Positions 1 to 10,163 of a DNA stretch of 47,500 nt are shown piece by piece. The DNA lies in the NCBI GenBank assembly GCA_003427395.1, contig BFEA01000186.1:1815036-1862535 (forward strand), given 5' to 3'. The notes beneath the pieces were generated by a model. The model worked only from the letters and a program-made list of their open reading frames with translations. It was not told the DNA's origin and did no database searches. Position numbers and translations under genes: made by a program. The DNA is from Chara braunii (taxonomy: Eukaryota; Streptophyta; Charophyceae; Charales; Characeae). Position 1 is the first letter of the stretch, and every line of letters starts with the position of its first letter.

Positions 1-61
<61 letters not shown>

Positions 62-83
62 CATTCAGAGGGTGAGCGAGTCC

Positions 84-133
<50 letters not shown>
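1..133. repeat. GA and GT microsatellites
   Basis: Positions 1-57 are an uninterrupted (GA)n run that continues beyond the window edge. A (GT)n run at about 91-113 passes directly into (GA)n to 133. This is simple sequence with no coding sense. Confidence 0.97.
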
Positions 134-529
134 TACCTGAATGGGCTTGGTGGCCATAGCCTGTCAAGGATCTAGACAAGAGGATGTTTGTATAAGGACT
201 TGGAACTTACGAGCAGTTTTCAAAGTGCTCATATCCTGTCAGTGTGCGTCTCAAGTGTGTGAAGGTTTGAGTGCTAAAGTTGAGTTGTGATGCGTGCAAG
301 CCATATGTGAAAGTGGGATCATTGCAGTGGTATCAAAGCAGACGCTCGCTGCCTCTCCAAAGCGATCGGTTTGGTGGGATTATTGCATTATCAAGTAAAT
401 GATTGTAATTTATATTAGTAATTTAGTAAATAAATAACTATCAATGACACAAGTAAAACACATTATCAGTCGAGCTGCGGCCACTGGTCGCAGCTGACGC
501 GTGAGCAAAATCCCTTTGTTGAACCGGGT
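134..529. other. unannotated stretch
   Basis: I see no gene, tRNA or repeat here. Short open frames on both strands have no recognisable domain. Confidence 0.6.
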
Positions 530-1195
530 GCCGCCATGTGGGGTGGGCCACACCATGTGAACCGGATGGTGGCGATACACACACTCCCACCCCCAAAAAA
601 GAGTCCCGACACCCCCTCCCCCCTGCCCGCCGTTGCCCCTGCCAGGAAAAAAACACATGCAACATCAGGCGCAATTTGCCGCTTATCGCTGCCCTGCCGG
701 CCCGTGCAGGCTGTGCAGCATCATGTGGCCTTGGCAGTGTTATGGAGGTTGGGCCCATATTGTATCCGGCGGGGCATACCATGTGGATGCTGTGGCACTG
801 TGTAGGATGTGGGTTGGCCGGTACCATGTGGGGCGCGTCAGACTATGTGGACAGGGTGGCACTATGTGCCCAGAGCAGTAATATCTGCCCTCTATCTTGG
901 TTGCGTCATAATATTGGAGAGGTGGGTTTGTATTACATCGACTGGGCAGCACAGTGCGGGGCGGTTCGTACAGAATGTGTACGGGATGGCACAACATGGG
1001 CTGGGCAGTACAATCTGGTCTGGCTGGGTGGGCAGGGTGGTATTATGTGGCATTGGTGATGCTAAGCAAGCTCAGTGGAATAGGTGATACTAAGCTGGCT
1101 TGGCGGGCAAGCAAGCTCGGTGGGATGGGTGAAACTAAGCTGGCTCGGCGGGCACTATCTGGGCTGGGTATGTGGACTGGGTTGGTACTATGCGG
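530..1195 (+). repeat. degenerate ATGTGG-rich minisatellite
   Basis: The words CATGTGG, TATGTGG and TATGTGC recur at irregular 20-60 bp spacing (near 535, 554, 723, 780, 823, 846, 865). The end (1040-1180) is built from three related 50-bp pieces around GGTGATGCTAAGC, GGTGATACTAAGC and GGTGAAACTAAGC. The several overlapping open frames of up to 173 codons are Trp/Gly/Cys-rich, as expected from a G-rich repeat, so I do not call them genes. Confidence 0.5.
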
Positions 1196-1264
1196 AAATT
1201 TATGAAATCACTCAATCGATGGTACGACACCGAGAACTCTTCGTAAGATACTTGTTCACCTGAG

Positions 1265-1351
1265 ATCCCAGTATCGTTTCCTGAAGTGGTACATCAAAAG
1301 TTCAATTCCTGGAAACGATGCTGGGATATCAGATACTGTATCGTTATCTGA
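1265..1351. repeat. near-perfect inverted repeat (hairpin)
   Basis: ATCCCAGTATCGTTTCC at 1265-1281 is the reverse complement of GGAAACGATGCTGGGAT at 1311-1327 with one mismatch, giving a 17-bp stem and a 29-nt loop. A second small inverted repeat, TCAGATA / TATCTGA (1329-1351), follows directly. It could be a small foldback element or a structured RNA; nothing nearby decides. Confidence 0.7.
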
Positions 1352-1717
1352 CAGCAGGACTCTGTTGCCAGCACAGCAGAGCCGGGTGTCGGGGACACAG
1401 GGTTACACTTGAGCGTAGCAGATGCAAAGAACGACAGAGTACCAGCACACTTTTCTCTGCTGGTCACTGTTTCGTCAAATCCAGGTAATTCTGAGGGAGG
1501 TCAGCTAGCTACCGTCTTTCATGAAACGCACATTGATCATGAATGTGTACGAGCTATCTTTGCAGCCTCATACAGTCATGCTGAGGGTGCGCCTTATGTT
1601 CAGAGCAAGACGACAGCACTATCCTTCATATGCCCGGTACTGTGAGTGCACGAGTGGTTTCGACATGCACAGATCAAGCTGACTATTCTCAGCTGGTTGA
1701 CACCAAGCGTAACGCAG
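1352..1717. other. unannotated stretch
   Basis: One 78-codon open frame (1409-1645, plus) shows no recognisable domain. I see nothing else. Confidence 0.5.
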
Positions 1718-1718
1718 G

Positions 1719-1790
1719 CGGCTTATGAGGATTGAACCCACGAGCTCCGGAAGGCCACTTGCGTGCCTACCCAATTGAGCTAGCCGGCTG
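1719..1790 (-). ncRNA. tRNA-like sequence with A and B boxes
   Basis: On the minus strand this reads TAGCTCAATTGGGTAG (A box / D arm, plus positions 1767-1782) and, further on, GGGTTCAATCC (B box / T loop, 1729-1739). The T stem GTGGG/CTCAT pairs with wobbles. The acceptor arm does not pair and no normal anticodon stem is visible, so this is a degenerate tRNA or the head of a tRNA-derived SINE rather than a working tRNA. Confidence 0.55.
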
Positions 1791-1829
1791 GATATTCATT
1801 CTTAATTCTATTATAAGCAGTCCTCAACA

Positions 1830-2253
1830 GAACTGACCGCCTGCGGCACACTTAGTGCCAACAAACTGTGATAGTCCACTTGATACCCCTGATCGGAATT
1901 AGTAGGGTCTATGACTATCACGGGTGTGAGTGCAAGTGGGTTGTGTGCGGTGTGAGGGAAAGTGTTGCCCATAAGCACTGCTGCTACTCGATGGGGGGTG
2001 GGGGAAGTGCATGGGAGACACAGCTACTGGCAAAATGCTCGGTCTTTGCGTTAGCCGCCCACCATCGGCCCCACCCTACTTCCTGACCACCGCCGATTAG
2101 TGCGGCGGAATACATGCATCCCCTTAGTTGTGAGAGGTAGCTATGCTTGCAGGCGTCCCCTGTATAGCCTTAGGAGTAGTGGTAGGAAGATAGTGAAAGA
2201 TGGCATGGAGAGAAAAATATAGCTTAGTTGTTATTAAAAAAAAAAAAAAAAAA
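1830..2253 (+). mobile_element. SINE-like repeat, copy A (5' truncated)
   Basis: This copy shares the ordered blocks TGCGG..AC.CTT.GTGCCAA, GGGTCTATGAC, GTGTGAGTGCAAGTGGGTTG, the word GCTACTGGCAAA and a tail GAGAGAAAAATATAGCTTAG with copies B, C and D. It ends in an 18-20 nt poly(A) at about 2235-2253, as expected for retroposition. No protein is encoded. Copy B follows about 40 bp downstream. Confidence 0.6.
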
Positions 2254-2289
2254 GATAAAACAATAGAATAGAAACATTAAAAAATATGT

Positions 2290-2790
2290 TTGGTTAGGTA
2301 TGCAAGTGGCATTCAGGACCGTCTGCGGTACGCTTGGTGCCAATGGCTGAGATAATCAGCTTGTCCTCCTAGAGTAGAGTCTTCAGCCAACACGGCTGTG
2401 AGTGCGAGTGTGAGTGGGTCGTGTGTGGTGTCGCCCTTAGACACTGTTGTTACTCGGTGCGGGTGAGGGAAGATGAAAAGGGAGGTGCAGCTACTGGCAA
2501 ATGCCCCTTCTTGTGTTAGTCGGACCCGAATGCGCAGCCCCGAACCTGCATCATAAACCCACTAAGGCAAGGGGCAAACATGCAATACCTCCCTCCACCA
2601 TGGAGGTAGATAACTATGCTTGAAGGGGTTCCCTGTTTAGCCTTAGGAGTAGCGCTAGGTAGGTATTGAAAGATAAAAGCTATGCTTCAAGGGTTCACAG
2701 TATAGCCTGAGTAGTGGTCGATAGGTAGCGAAAGACTAAAGAATTTGAGAGAATAATATAGTGTAGTTATGAGAAAAAAACGAATTGACA
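2290..2790 (+). mobile_element. SINE-like repeat, copy B
   Basis: This starts with the tRNA-like head fragment GCAAGTGGCATTCAGGA (about 2302), also seen in copy D. The shared body (GTGAGTGCGAGTGTGAGTGG, GCAGCTACTGGCAAATGC) follows, then an A-rich end GAGAGAATAATATAGTGTAG..GAGAAAAAAACG. The segment GCTATGCTTCAAGGG / CTATGCTTGAAGGGG is duplicated internally at about 2616-2740. Confidence 0.6.
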
Positions 2791-4235
2791 ATGACTAATC
2801 AAACTATGAACTCAAAGCGAGGTGTGTGTATCCGGTGATTATCATCATCACGCTTGGGGCCTTCAACCCTTTTGTTTGGGACAGATCTGGGTTTGGTAGC
2901 TCCCAAAAAGTGCAGTTGTGTTCTCTTTCTTGGATGCAAGTGCGTTTCAGTCATAACTGAGGTTCAGATAGGCAAAAAAAACGCGTGCCAGCACATCAGT
3001 TGTGCATGGAGTTGGGCAGTGAAAAGGCTTGTGATTAAAGTTTATGTTGTTGTGGATATTTTATGAAGAATATCCACAGGGGAGGTATGTGATTAAAGTT
3101 ATATTTTATGAATATTTTGTGAAAAAGGTGAGAGTGCTTCATAAAGGTCTCGGTTAGGGTACGCGTCCTAAGTTATGACCCCGTACGTGGGACGATAGCT
3201 AAACACACCCAACGGTAAGCCGATAGTTGTCTTGGACGAAGGGAGAGGACTATCGAGAGTCTTATAACCGCGCGAACTTTTTGTTGTAGTAAGATCGAGT
3301 AACTCGGAGTCCAATGTAAGGACAAGGGAGATCCAAGTTGAAACCCCGGCAGCAAAATAGTCGCGGCAGAACATTGCAAAACGGACTCAGCCGACCGATC
3401 GGATTAGATCTTTGCTCGTCAGCGTTTGAATTATGATTGAATTGGTAGCGTTTGGTTCTTCGGAGCGACGGGGACGTCACTTAATGTGGTACGGGAAGTT
3501 GTCGGCGCAAATACCCTTACAAGGGTATCCGCCCTGGTTTTTGAAATGACAAAAACTAAAGTTTTGACTTTAAAATTCCAGTGAACCACGCTAGCCACGG
3601 CCTTATTTAATCTAGGTTGTAGAATGATTGACTGAGGGTAGGGAGTGCGTGGGCGCGCAGTTTTGAGGCGCGTGTGAGCTTCTTGTGGAAATTACAGAGT
3701 TGGCATGATTGCTGGTCGACTTTTACTTTTGATTAAAAGTATGATTAAATGATCTTTCTTTTGGTTGGTACATTTGAACGCGACGCATGCGCGTGCACGA
3801 AGGTGGTTTTGCCATGGGCGGCGCAAGGGACGAGTACTGGTTTTGTAAAAGATTAGAGGCGACTACGTTTATTTTATTCAAAACGGGTTTGGAGCCCGCA
3901 CAACGCACGACGCACAACGGCATCTTGTGATATCTGCCCGCCTGTAGGAATCCCTCACAGCCGCGGCAAAGGCATTTGGTAACGGAGTTTACATAGACAA
4001 GATTGGGTTTTCCGCCGTTGAAATGGTTGAGCACACTTTGGAGTGAGGAATAGTGTGTACGACTGTTATGAGCGGAGCCAGACCCTTCGTGTGGCAACCG
4101 TGGGTCCGGGTGGTAGCTGAAGATGGCAACTGTAGGGCTGCGAATACCGTGGAACCATTTATATAGACCTTGCGCTATTGGTTACGGTGTTGGACTTTGT
4201 CGTTAGCCTTCTAGGAAAGTACCATGAGCTAGAAA
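2791..4235. other. unannotated stretch
   Basis: No recognisable gene. Three overlapping minus-strand frames of 68-72 codons at 3168-3480 and one of 124 codons at 3723-4097 show no known domain. Base composition is near 45% GC here, higher than in the following AT-rich DNA. Confidence 0.5.
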
Positions 4236-6225
4236 GGTGATAAGCTTCTGCAGGGGGGTTATTGCCGCCAAATGGAGAGTCGCCAGGGTGCTGTTACATG
4301 ATTTCTATGACTGCGGTTTGACCGACTTGTTGTCTGTTTAGGGCACCGTTGTGGGGCTCTTAGATGCATTCACATACCAAGGCCCTATCACGTGAGTTAA
4401 GTTTGCGCATTCTTGTATCTCGAAAGACCGAAACCCCTCCTTCTTCCCTTCTTACTAAGTCTGACTTATGGTTTGGAAGGGAAGGGGGCAGGTGGGATTG
4501 CAACCCACAAGATCGAGGCAAAACCTTGTAGGAGGTCCACCCACCGATTGAGGGAGCGCTTTTAAAGGCAGGGAATTGAGAGTATAAAACCACCTAAGAC
4601 CCTTATGTGTACATCCTTCTATGATTGTTTGAATATAAATGCATACGTTTCTACCAAGTTCTATTGTTTGACTTTCTGAACTTAATTCAGAGAAAGGTAG
4701 AGGAAAACATGCACGAAATCCGGTTTTACTTTATTATTTTGTTTGAAATTCAAAAGGAAAAGAGGATGAAATGGGGGAAGGTGGCATGAAGGTGGTTTTA
4801 ATTGAGATATATAAAGTAACAATGTGACTGTAGTTTGGGCAACGACTGTCATTGAAAGGAAAGTATGTATTTTTGCGAACACTTGAAATATTTGTGCGCT
4901 TATGCTTTTGGGGCAATATCCGACTATTTGGTTTTTATTTCTGTATTTGCAGTTTAGGAATTATGCAATTGGGCGGTGATTCATTTGGGTTTCAGTATTC
5001 GAAGAGTGTGGTGATCTAGTAATCTCAAAACGTGCAATTGCCAAGAATTTTCTACGTCTAATTGAACAAAAGAAGCAGTGTTTTGTGTATTGTGCCGCAC
5101 GACGGTTGTACACACTGAGTTTTGTTGTGTTGTTGTAGGTTTCAAGTGTGGATATGATTGTCTATGGAAGGAAACTATTGATTACGTAGACTACGAAGCT
5201 AGAGTAGTTCCTCTAGTTCGATATTGTTGTTGTTGTTAGTTTATTGCTGTTTGCTACAAATCGAGCGATCGATATGGCAACGATGTATTTTTTATTTTTG
5301 TTAGAATTGTTGTGCTTAAGCTACAAATTGCACCGCGTCTTGTTGCTGTATACGTTATGACTTACTCTATTTTGGCTTTGTGCATTGTTATTGTGCCATG
5401 TTGTTGCGCACAGTTGTAGTGCGCGTAGTATTTAGCTAGACTTTTTTGCGTTTCGTCTGCAATTCGGATAGAACATAGGGTGGTGCTTTATTTGAATGCA
5501 ACTCTTTTAGGCTACGTAAAGGCGGTTTGACCTGAAGGGAAGTATTTTGAGTTAGAAAGGCGATCACGCTTTTGCAGGGGGTGACTTTATGAACTTAATT
5601 CAAAGGAAGGTAAAAGAACATGTACATTACATTAAGTATTACTTTCTTATTATGTTTGATTCGAAATTTTTAAACACCTTCGTGTGTTTTTTGTGACTCT
5701 TATCACTTGAGCTAAAAAACAAAATGAAACTTCTATTTTGTGGAGCGGGTTTTTACAGAAAGAAGTTTTTTGTTAATTGAAATCACAATAAATAATAGTA
5801 AATAACTCTTACTTGAATGAAATGAATACTATCGATTGAGGCGAAGTGGTGCAGTCTGCGACATATAAAAGCATCACTAATGTCACAAAATCAATCGAGC
5901 AAGCTCGCAGGTCGCCTTGGCTTCAATGACTGTAGCCTTTGTGTCGCCACGAAGTTATTCAGAAGGAAAAGAGGATGAACACGCTTCTGCAGGGGGTTGA
6001 ATTTCTGAACTTAACTTTTCTGAACTTAATTTCAAAGAATGTGTACATGAAATTAAGTATTACTTTCTTATTATGTTTGAAATTCATGAGGAAAAAATGA
6101 TGAACACGCTTCTGCAGGGGGGTGAATTTATGAACTTAATTCAGAGAAAGGTAAAAAAACGTGTACACGAAATTAAGTGAATCTCGGAAGGAAAAAAGGA
6201 TGAACTGGGGGCGAATTGAGAGTAA
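4236..6225 (+). repeat. dispersed copies of a ~130-bp repeat
   Basis: The ordered words GATGAACACGCTTCTGCAGG, TATGAACTTAATTCAGAG, AAAGGTAAAA.AACATGTACA, GAAATTAAGTATTACTTTCT and GAAATTCA.AAGGAAAAGAGG recur at about 4676-4775, 5545-5665, 5955-6090 and 6099-6220, with a fragment at 4236-4256. The last two copies are head to tail. The sequence between the copies is unique and holds no gene. Confidence 0.65.
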
Positions 6226-6264
6226 TGTAGTTTTTATTGAGATTGTGGGTTACACAAAGGGTTA

Positions 6265-7050
6265 GACATTGTTTCTAAGTTGAATGTTCTGACTATTATA
6301 TTGTTTTGGTTTGCCTTCTAATGGGTCATATAAATATTTACAAGTTAAAGTCTCTGGTTGTTATGGTTTTGTTTCGGGGACATGCATGGGTTGTTTTTCT
6401 GAACCAAATATTTGTTTCTAAACTGAATGGTTTGGTCTACGTACTTTTTTTTTGAAGGTTTGTTAATGGACGTTGGTATTGATTCGAGGTTGAATGGCAT
6501 GGGATTTCTACTTTTCTTTGAAATTTTGGAAGAGGGAATCGAGTATTGTTTCTAAGTTGAATGACTTAACTATTTATGTGTTTCTTTCTGAAGGAACTGA
6601 GATAGAGAAGTATTGTTTTTAAGTTGAATGACTTAGTCAGAGTGGTTGTGCACTCAGACAGAGAATTGTGAGAAACGTTTTCCTTATATTTTGTATTATA
6701 TATATTTTTTATGAATAAGCTGGTTAAACAGGGTTTCTAAGTTGAATGGTCTGATTATAGTCTTATCACTAAAAAAAAAGAGTATTCAATTAAGAGTATA
6801 ATAAAAAAATCAAATCCAATCAAACTAAACACTGTTTCTACGTTAAATGGTTCTGTCTTAGACCCACATCTTTGATAATTAAGTGAAAAAGATATATAAA
6901 GTTTTGATATTAAATGGTTCAAGCCGATTAAGCATGATTTTTAAATTGCATAATTTAGTCATATGCCCAATGAAGAGCGAAATCATATTACGTCTTATGT
7001 TTTGTTTATAAATACGACAAAGACTGGATATTGTTTTTAAGTTGAATGGT
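6265..7050 (+). repeat. irregularly spaced TTGTTTCTAAGTTGAATGG motif array
   Basis: Versions of ATTGTTTCTAAGTTGAATGG begin at about 6268, 6411, 6545, 6612, 6731, 6831, 6901 (partial), 6934 (weak) and 7030, all on the plus strand. Spacing is 67-143 bp. The sequence between them is AT-rich and has diverged more than the motif. Confidence 0.6.
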
Positions 7051-7104
7051 CTAGTCTTTTTTATGCCCTATGTAAATTGGGATATTGGTGTTTATATAAT
7101 TGAG

Positions 7105-7180
7105 TGTCAGGCCGAACGTACGGAGACCCCTAAGGTGACCCCCGAACGTTCAGGTCCCCGTACGGGGCCCGAACTTAAAG
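7105..7180. repeat. CG-rich palindromic island 1
   Basis: Inside AT-rich DNA, this stretch contains GCCGAACGTACGG, CCCGAACGTTCAGG and the perfect 12-bp palindrome CCCCGTACGGGG (about 7157-7168). The word CGAAC is shared with island 2. No gene is present. Confidence 0.6.
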
Positions 7181-7714
7181 GGGTTTCGACTGCGCAAAAA
7201 AATATTTTGCCAGCTAAATATTATTATTTTTCCCGAAATATTGTTTTTGGGTTCTTTGTGATGTTAGCTACCTCCTTCTTAATTTTGAAGTCATTCTGTC
7301 TATCCAAAAAAAAATTAAAATCCTAAAACATGTTGGTGTCAAAACTTTTTTGTCCACTCATTTAATTTGTTTTCTTTATCTTTTCACTTTTTGCTTTTCC
7401 TTTATTTCGGGGGATGTTTACTTTATTTGTCGATTCTCTATTAAGTAAGATACACATATACAAATTTTCATAGCATTCATCATAACGAAAACAAAAATGA
7501 AAAATCGCCAAAGATGGCGGTGTCAAAAAAATGTTCGCCCACTCAATAATTTCATCCTCATTTTATTTTTTTTTATTTTTATTACTATTATTTTTTTTTG
7601 TATTTGATTTTTATTTTCACTTTGGTAAAGAATTTGGATGTAATGTTGAAACAAATGTTGTTTAGTTTATTCTTATGCATTACATATATATTTTAAAGAT
7701 TTTTGAGATTTTTT

Positions 7715-7830
7715 TTTTTTGGGGGGGGGGGGGGGGTTGTTCCGCGTTCGGCCGAACGGCCAAATGCATCGAGAGGGGGTGCCGAACATTCGGCCGTTCG
7801 GGTTCGAACATTCGGCCCGTTTGTGAACGT
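7715..7830. repeat. CG-rich palindromic island 2 after a G run
   Basis: A T run passes into a run of about 17 G (7719-7736). The perfect palindrome GTTCGGCCGAAC follows, and then GCCGAACATTCGGCC, GTTCGGG and TTCGAACATTCGGCCCG, which can fold on themselves or on each other. Confidence 0.6.
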
Positions 7831-7939
7831 CGTCAAACTTGATTGAGAGTTAATAAATTATTTAAACAACTTGGGATTTTTTTTGTGACAGTACTTACTC
7901 ATTATGGCATGGACTTGCATGTGGTTGAGTGTAAGCTAT

Positions 7940-8740
7940 ATTTCTTCTGAGGCTTAACTTTGATAGGTGCTCGCCACGTCCTACAACTATTGGAGCTAGT
8001 TCAATTCTTTTATTTTTTTAGTTAAGTTTATTTATCATATTTAACTTTGTATGAATTTTGCAAATGCACTTTCGCTAAGGGAAGTGTTGCCCAAATTTAT
8101 GCAAATCCAGGGAGTTGGTTAAATTTTGTCTTAACAAAATTCAACTTTTGTCTGAGTTTCATATCTCGGTGAGTAAAAATCTGCGGTACCTACTTTTATA
8201 GGGAAAGTGTTGCCCAACATTTTCCTACATCAGAGAGTTAGACATGATTTGCCTCGTGAAGTTATATTTATTTTCATATTTTGTATTTAGCTTTGTGCAA
8301 TTTTTAGAAAGTCACTTTTCTAGAAGGAGTGTTGCCAAAATTTTTGCAAATAAAGATTTAGTTAAATGTGGTCTTGGCAGGACTGAAGTTTTATCTTGAG
8401 TGTACATCTAACTTTTTTCAAATTCAGGAAACCTACTTCTCTAAAGCAGATGTTGCAAAAATTTTCACTAAATAGAGATTTACCCAAAATTGGACTTTGT
8501 AAAGTTAAAGATTGCTTTTATATTTCAAATTTTGCTAAATATAAATTACAAAAATGCATTTTTTTGGGGGGGGGGTGTTGTCAAAATTTTCTTGGTTTTG
8601 AAAAGTTGGATTATATTCTGACAGGGAGAATGTTGGCAATTCATTCTGTATTGGGGAGATGTTGCCGAAATTTTTCTCATTCTTTTAGCATCGATTTAGA
8701 GGGAAGTATAAACTCAGTCTCAGGAGAATTTTAGTGAGAT
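7940..8740 (+). repeat. diverged ~122-bp satellite, 5-6 units
   Basis: The landmark GGGAA.GTGTTGCCCAAA recurs with the GTGTTGCC word starting at 8084, 8207, 8329, 8450 and 8575, so the period is 121-125 bp. Each is followed by ATTTTTGCAAAT-like sequence and a GAGTTAG/GATTTAG word. A weaker unit is likely near 7966, and an 84-bp-shortened one at 8659. The 112-codon frame at 8396-8734 lies across units and is not a gene. Confidence 0.75.
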
Positions 8741-8886
8741 GTGATATAGGATTTTATTATCGACACACTTATATTTTAGTTTGCAATTTGGTTTGTGTTA
8801 TGTTACAAGTCTTCTTTGGTCATTTCGATTCAAAACCTAACTAGTTTCAGTTTGTTCCTATGAGGATCACGTCTTGTTATATTCCT

Positions 8887-9197
8887 AAGAGGCTGTGGTA
8901 CTTGTCAATAACACAGACCTTGGCAACCAGCTCAGTGGCATATGCGATGACAGAGAGTATTCTCCGGGGTTACACCCCGGAGGTTTCTCTGGGGGCCTTG
9001 GCCAAATTGGCCAAGGGTACGGGCTACGAACTTTTGATAATACTGTGGGGTGTTTTTCAGTTATTTTGGGATCAAAAGAAGATCCGCAGACAGGGACCCA
9101 GACAGCGACAAGTTCTTCCGACATTTTTCCTCAATCGCGACTAGGCAGGACCGGGCAGTGTAACTGCCAAAACAGTTTTCGGGGTGAAGCTTCTTAA
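8887..9197 (+). pseudogene. RT C-terminal fragment of truncated upstream PLE
   Basis: The fragment is homologous to the last about 105 codons of the full copy. It reads YAMTESILRGYTPEVSLGAL and ALAKLAKGTGYELL in one frame. After an indel it continues in the other frame as LGRTGQCNCQNSFRGEAS and ends in TAA, the same terminal stop as the full copy. No catalytic RT motif is included. It is the 5' edge of a truncated element, not an expressed gene. Confidence 0.85.
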
Positions 9198-9540
9198 TAT
9201 GTGAGGGTACTAAGCCAGGTACTGCCACATGGCGCAATGAGGCTCTTTAAAAAATTTTGTGTGGTTTTTTATTTTCTTTTTATTTTCTTTCATTTTTTAT
9301 TTTATTTTATTTTATTTTATCTTTGAGTTTCCCGGCCTGAATACGTTGCGAGGCGGTGGTACGGCCGGAAGCGGGATGCGCGTCGAGACAGTTCACGGTA
9401 TAGTCAGAAACTCTCGGAAATTCTCGGATATTATTATTTTTCTATTCTTAGGAACGTACGTAGAAGTGCTACGGCCAGAAAGCATATGATGATTGAGAGG
9501 CAAGGCACTAGGCCTCTTTACTTCGACAGAAGTGCCCGAG

Positions 9541-9614
9541 AGGGTGCGCCATCCTGACGAGTCCGTTGAGTAGGCGGACGAAACCGGTAGAAGGGAACTA
9601 CTTTGTCGTACCTT
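9541..9614 (+). ncRNA. hammerhead ribozyme core, pLTR 1
   Basis: CTGACGA (9554-9560), a 5-bp stem II GTCCG/CGGAC (9561-9565 with 9575-9579) and GAAA (9580-9583) form the invariant hammerhead catalytic core. A candidate cleavage triplet GTC follows at 9605-9607. AGGGTGC (9541-9547) can pair with GTACCTT (9608-9614) using wobbles. Stem III is not cleanly resolved (GTAG/CTAC is a possible part), and six unpaired bases lie between that helix and the core. PLE pLTRs are known to carry hammerhead motifs, which supports the call. The cleavage activity is inferred. Confidence 0.75.
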
Positions 9615-9834
9615 GGGAGAGATAGCTATGGTGGCAGTAATGGTGCGTAGCATGAAGTGAGAGTAATCTTTTCGGAAGCTGTGAATTTGAGCTTGCAGAA
9701 GCTGTTTTCGTTTTGTACTCATTGTGACGTTTCTTCGAGTTTGTCGCTGCTTCTGATGGATGTTTTTTAAGTACGCATGTACCACTTTTCTGCTACTGTG
9801 TTCTCCCTACAGGCTGTTGCCGCAGTCTGCCACT

Positions 9835-10101
9835 TCGTGGGAACGTAGTAACCGGAGTCTTTCTTTGAGCCTCACGGTGGCTATGTTAGCCTAGAGATAA
9901 AGAGTTAGCCAGGAAGACAAAATTTTAGTTCAAGCCTGGAGGGCGAGGAGTAGTCGAAGAAAAGTTACCTAGGAGGACGAAGTTTTATTCCAAGCCAGGA
10001 GGACGAGGATTAGTCGAAGAAGAGAAGTAGTAAAATCGTAAGAATAGAGCGGCATTAAGGACGGGAGGAGTAGCGACTACACGACGAAAGGTGCGAACAA
10101 C
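9835..10101 (+). other. PLE 5' leader with 60-bp tandem duplication
   Basis: This lies between pLTR 1 and the first possible start codon. Positions 9901-9960 and 9961-10020 are two copies of a 60-bp unit (each ends TAGTCGAAGA) at roughly 80% identity. It is probably the untranslated leader of the full copy. Confidence 0.6.
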
Positions 10102-10163
10102 ATGAATAACAACATGAATAATGGAAATGGGAACAACAATATCGACAATTTCAATGGTGGGTC

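Larger units (their letters stand above)
8886..9834 (+). repeat. PLE pLTR, upstream copy (direct repeat 1)
   Basis: This 949-bp segment matches 13927-14859 almost throughout, starting AAGAGGCTGTGGTACTTGTC and ending GCCGCAGTCTGCCACT. It contains the 3' end of the RT frame, a variable TTTTA tract (about 9264-9324), a conserved hairpin (GGCACT 9504-9509 with AGTGCC 9531-9536) and a hammerhead core. A Penelope-like element forms such pseudo-LTRs when a 5'-truncated copy lies head to tail with a full copy. The abrupt start inside the RT frame shows that truncation. Confidence 0.9.

Noticed and set aside
3168-3480. Three overlapping minus-strand frames that could suggest a small gene
   Set aside because: They are read in different phases of the same DNA, with no shared motif and no recognisable domain.
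9304-9544. Type III (stem-III-open) hammerhead arrangement for the pLTR ribozyme
   Set aside because: I searched upstream for a strand pairing with ACCGGTAGAAGGG and found none within about 250 nt, so the order with the cleavage site downstream of GAAA is preferred.
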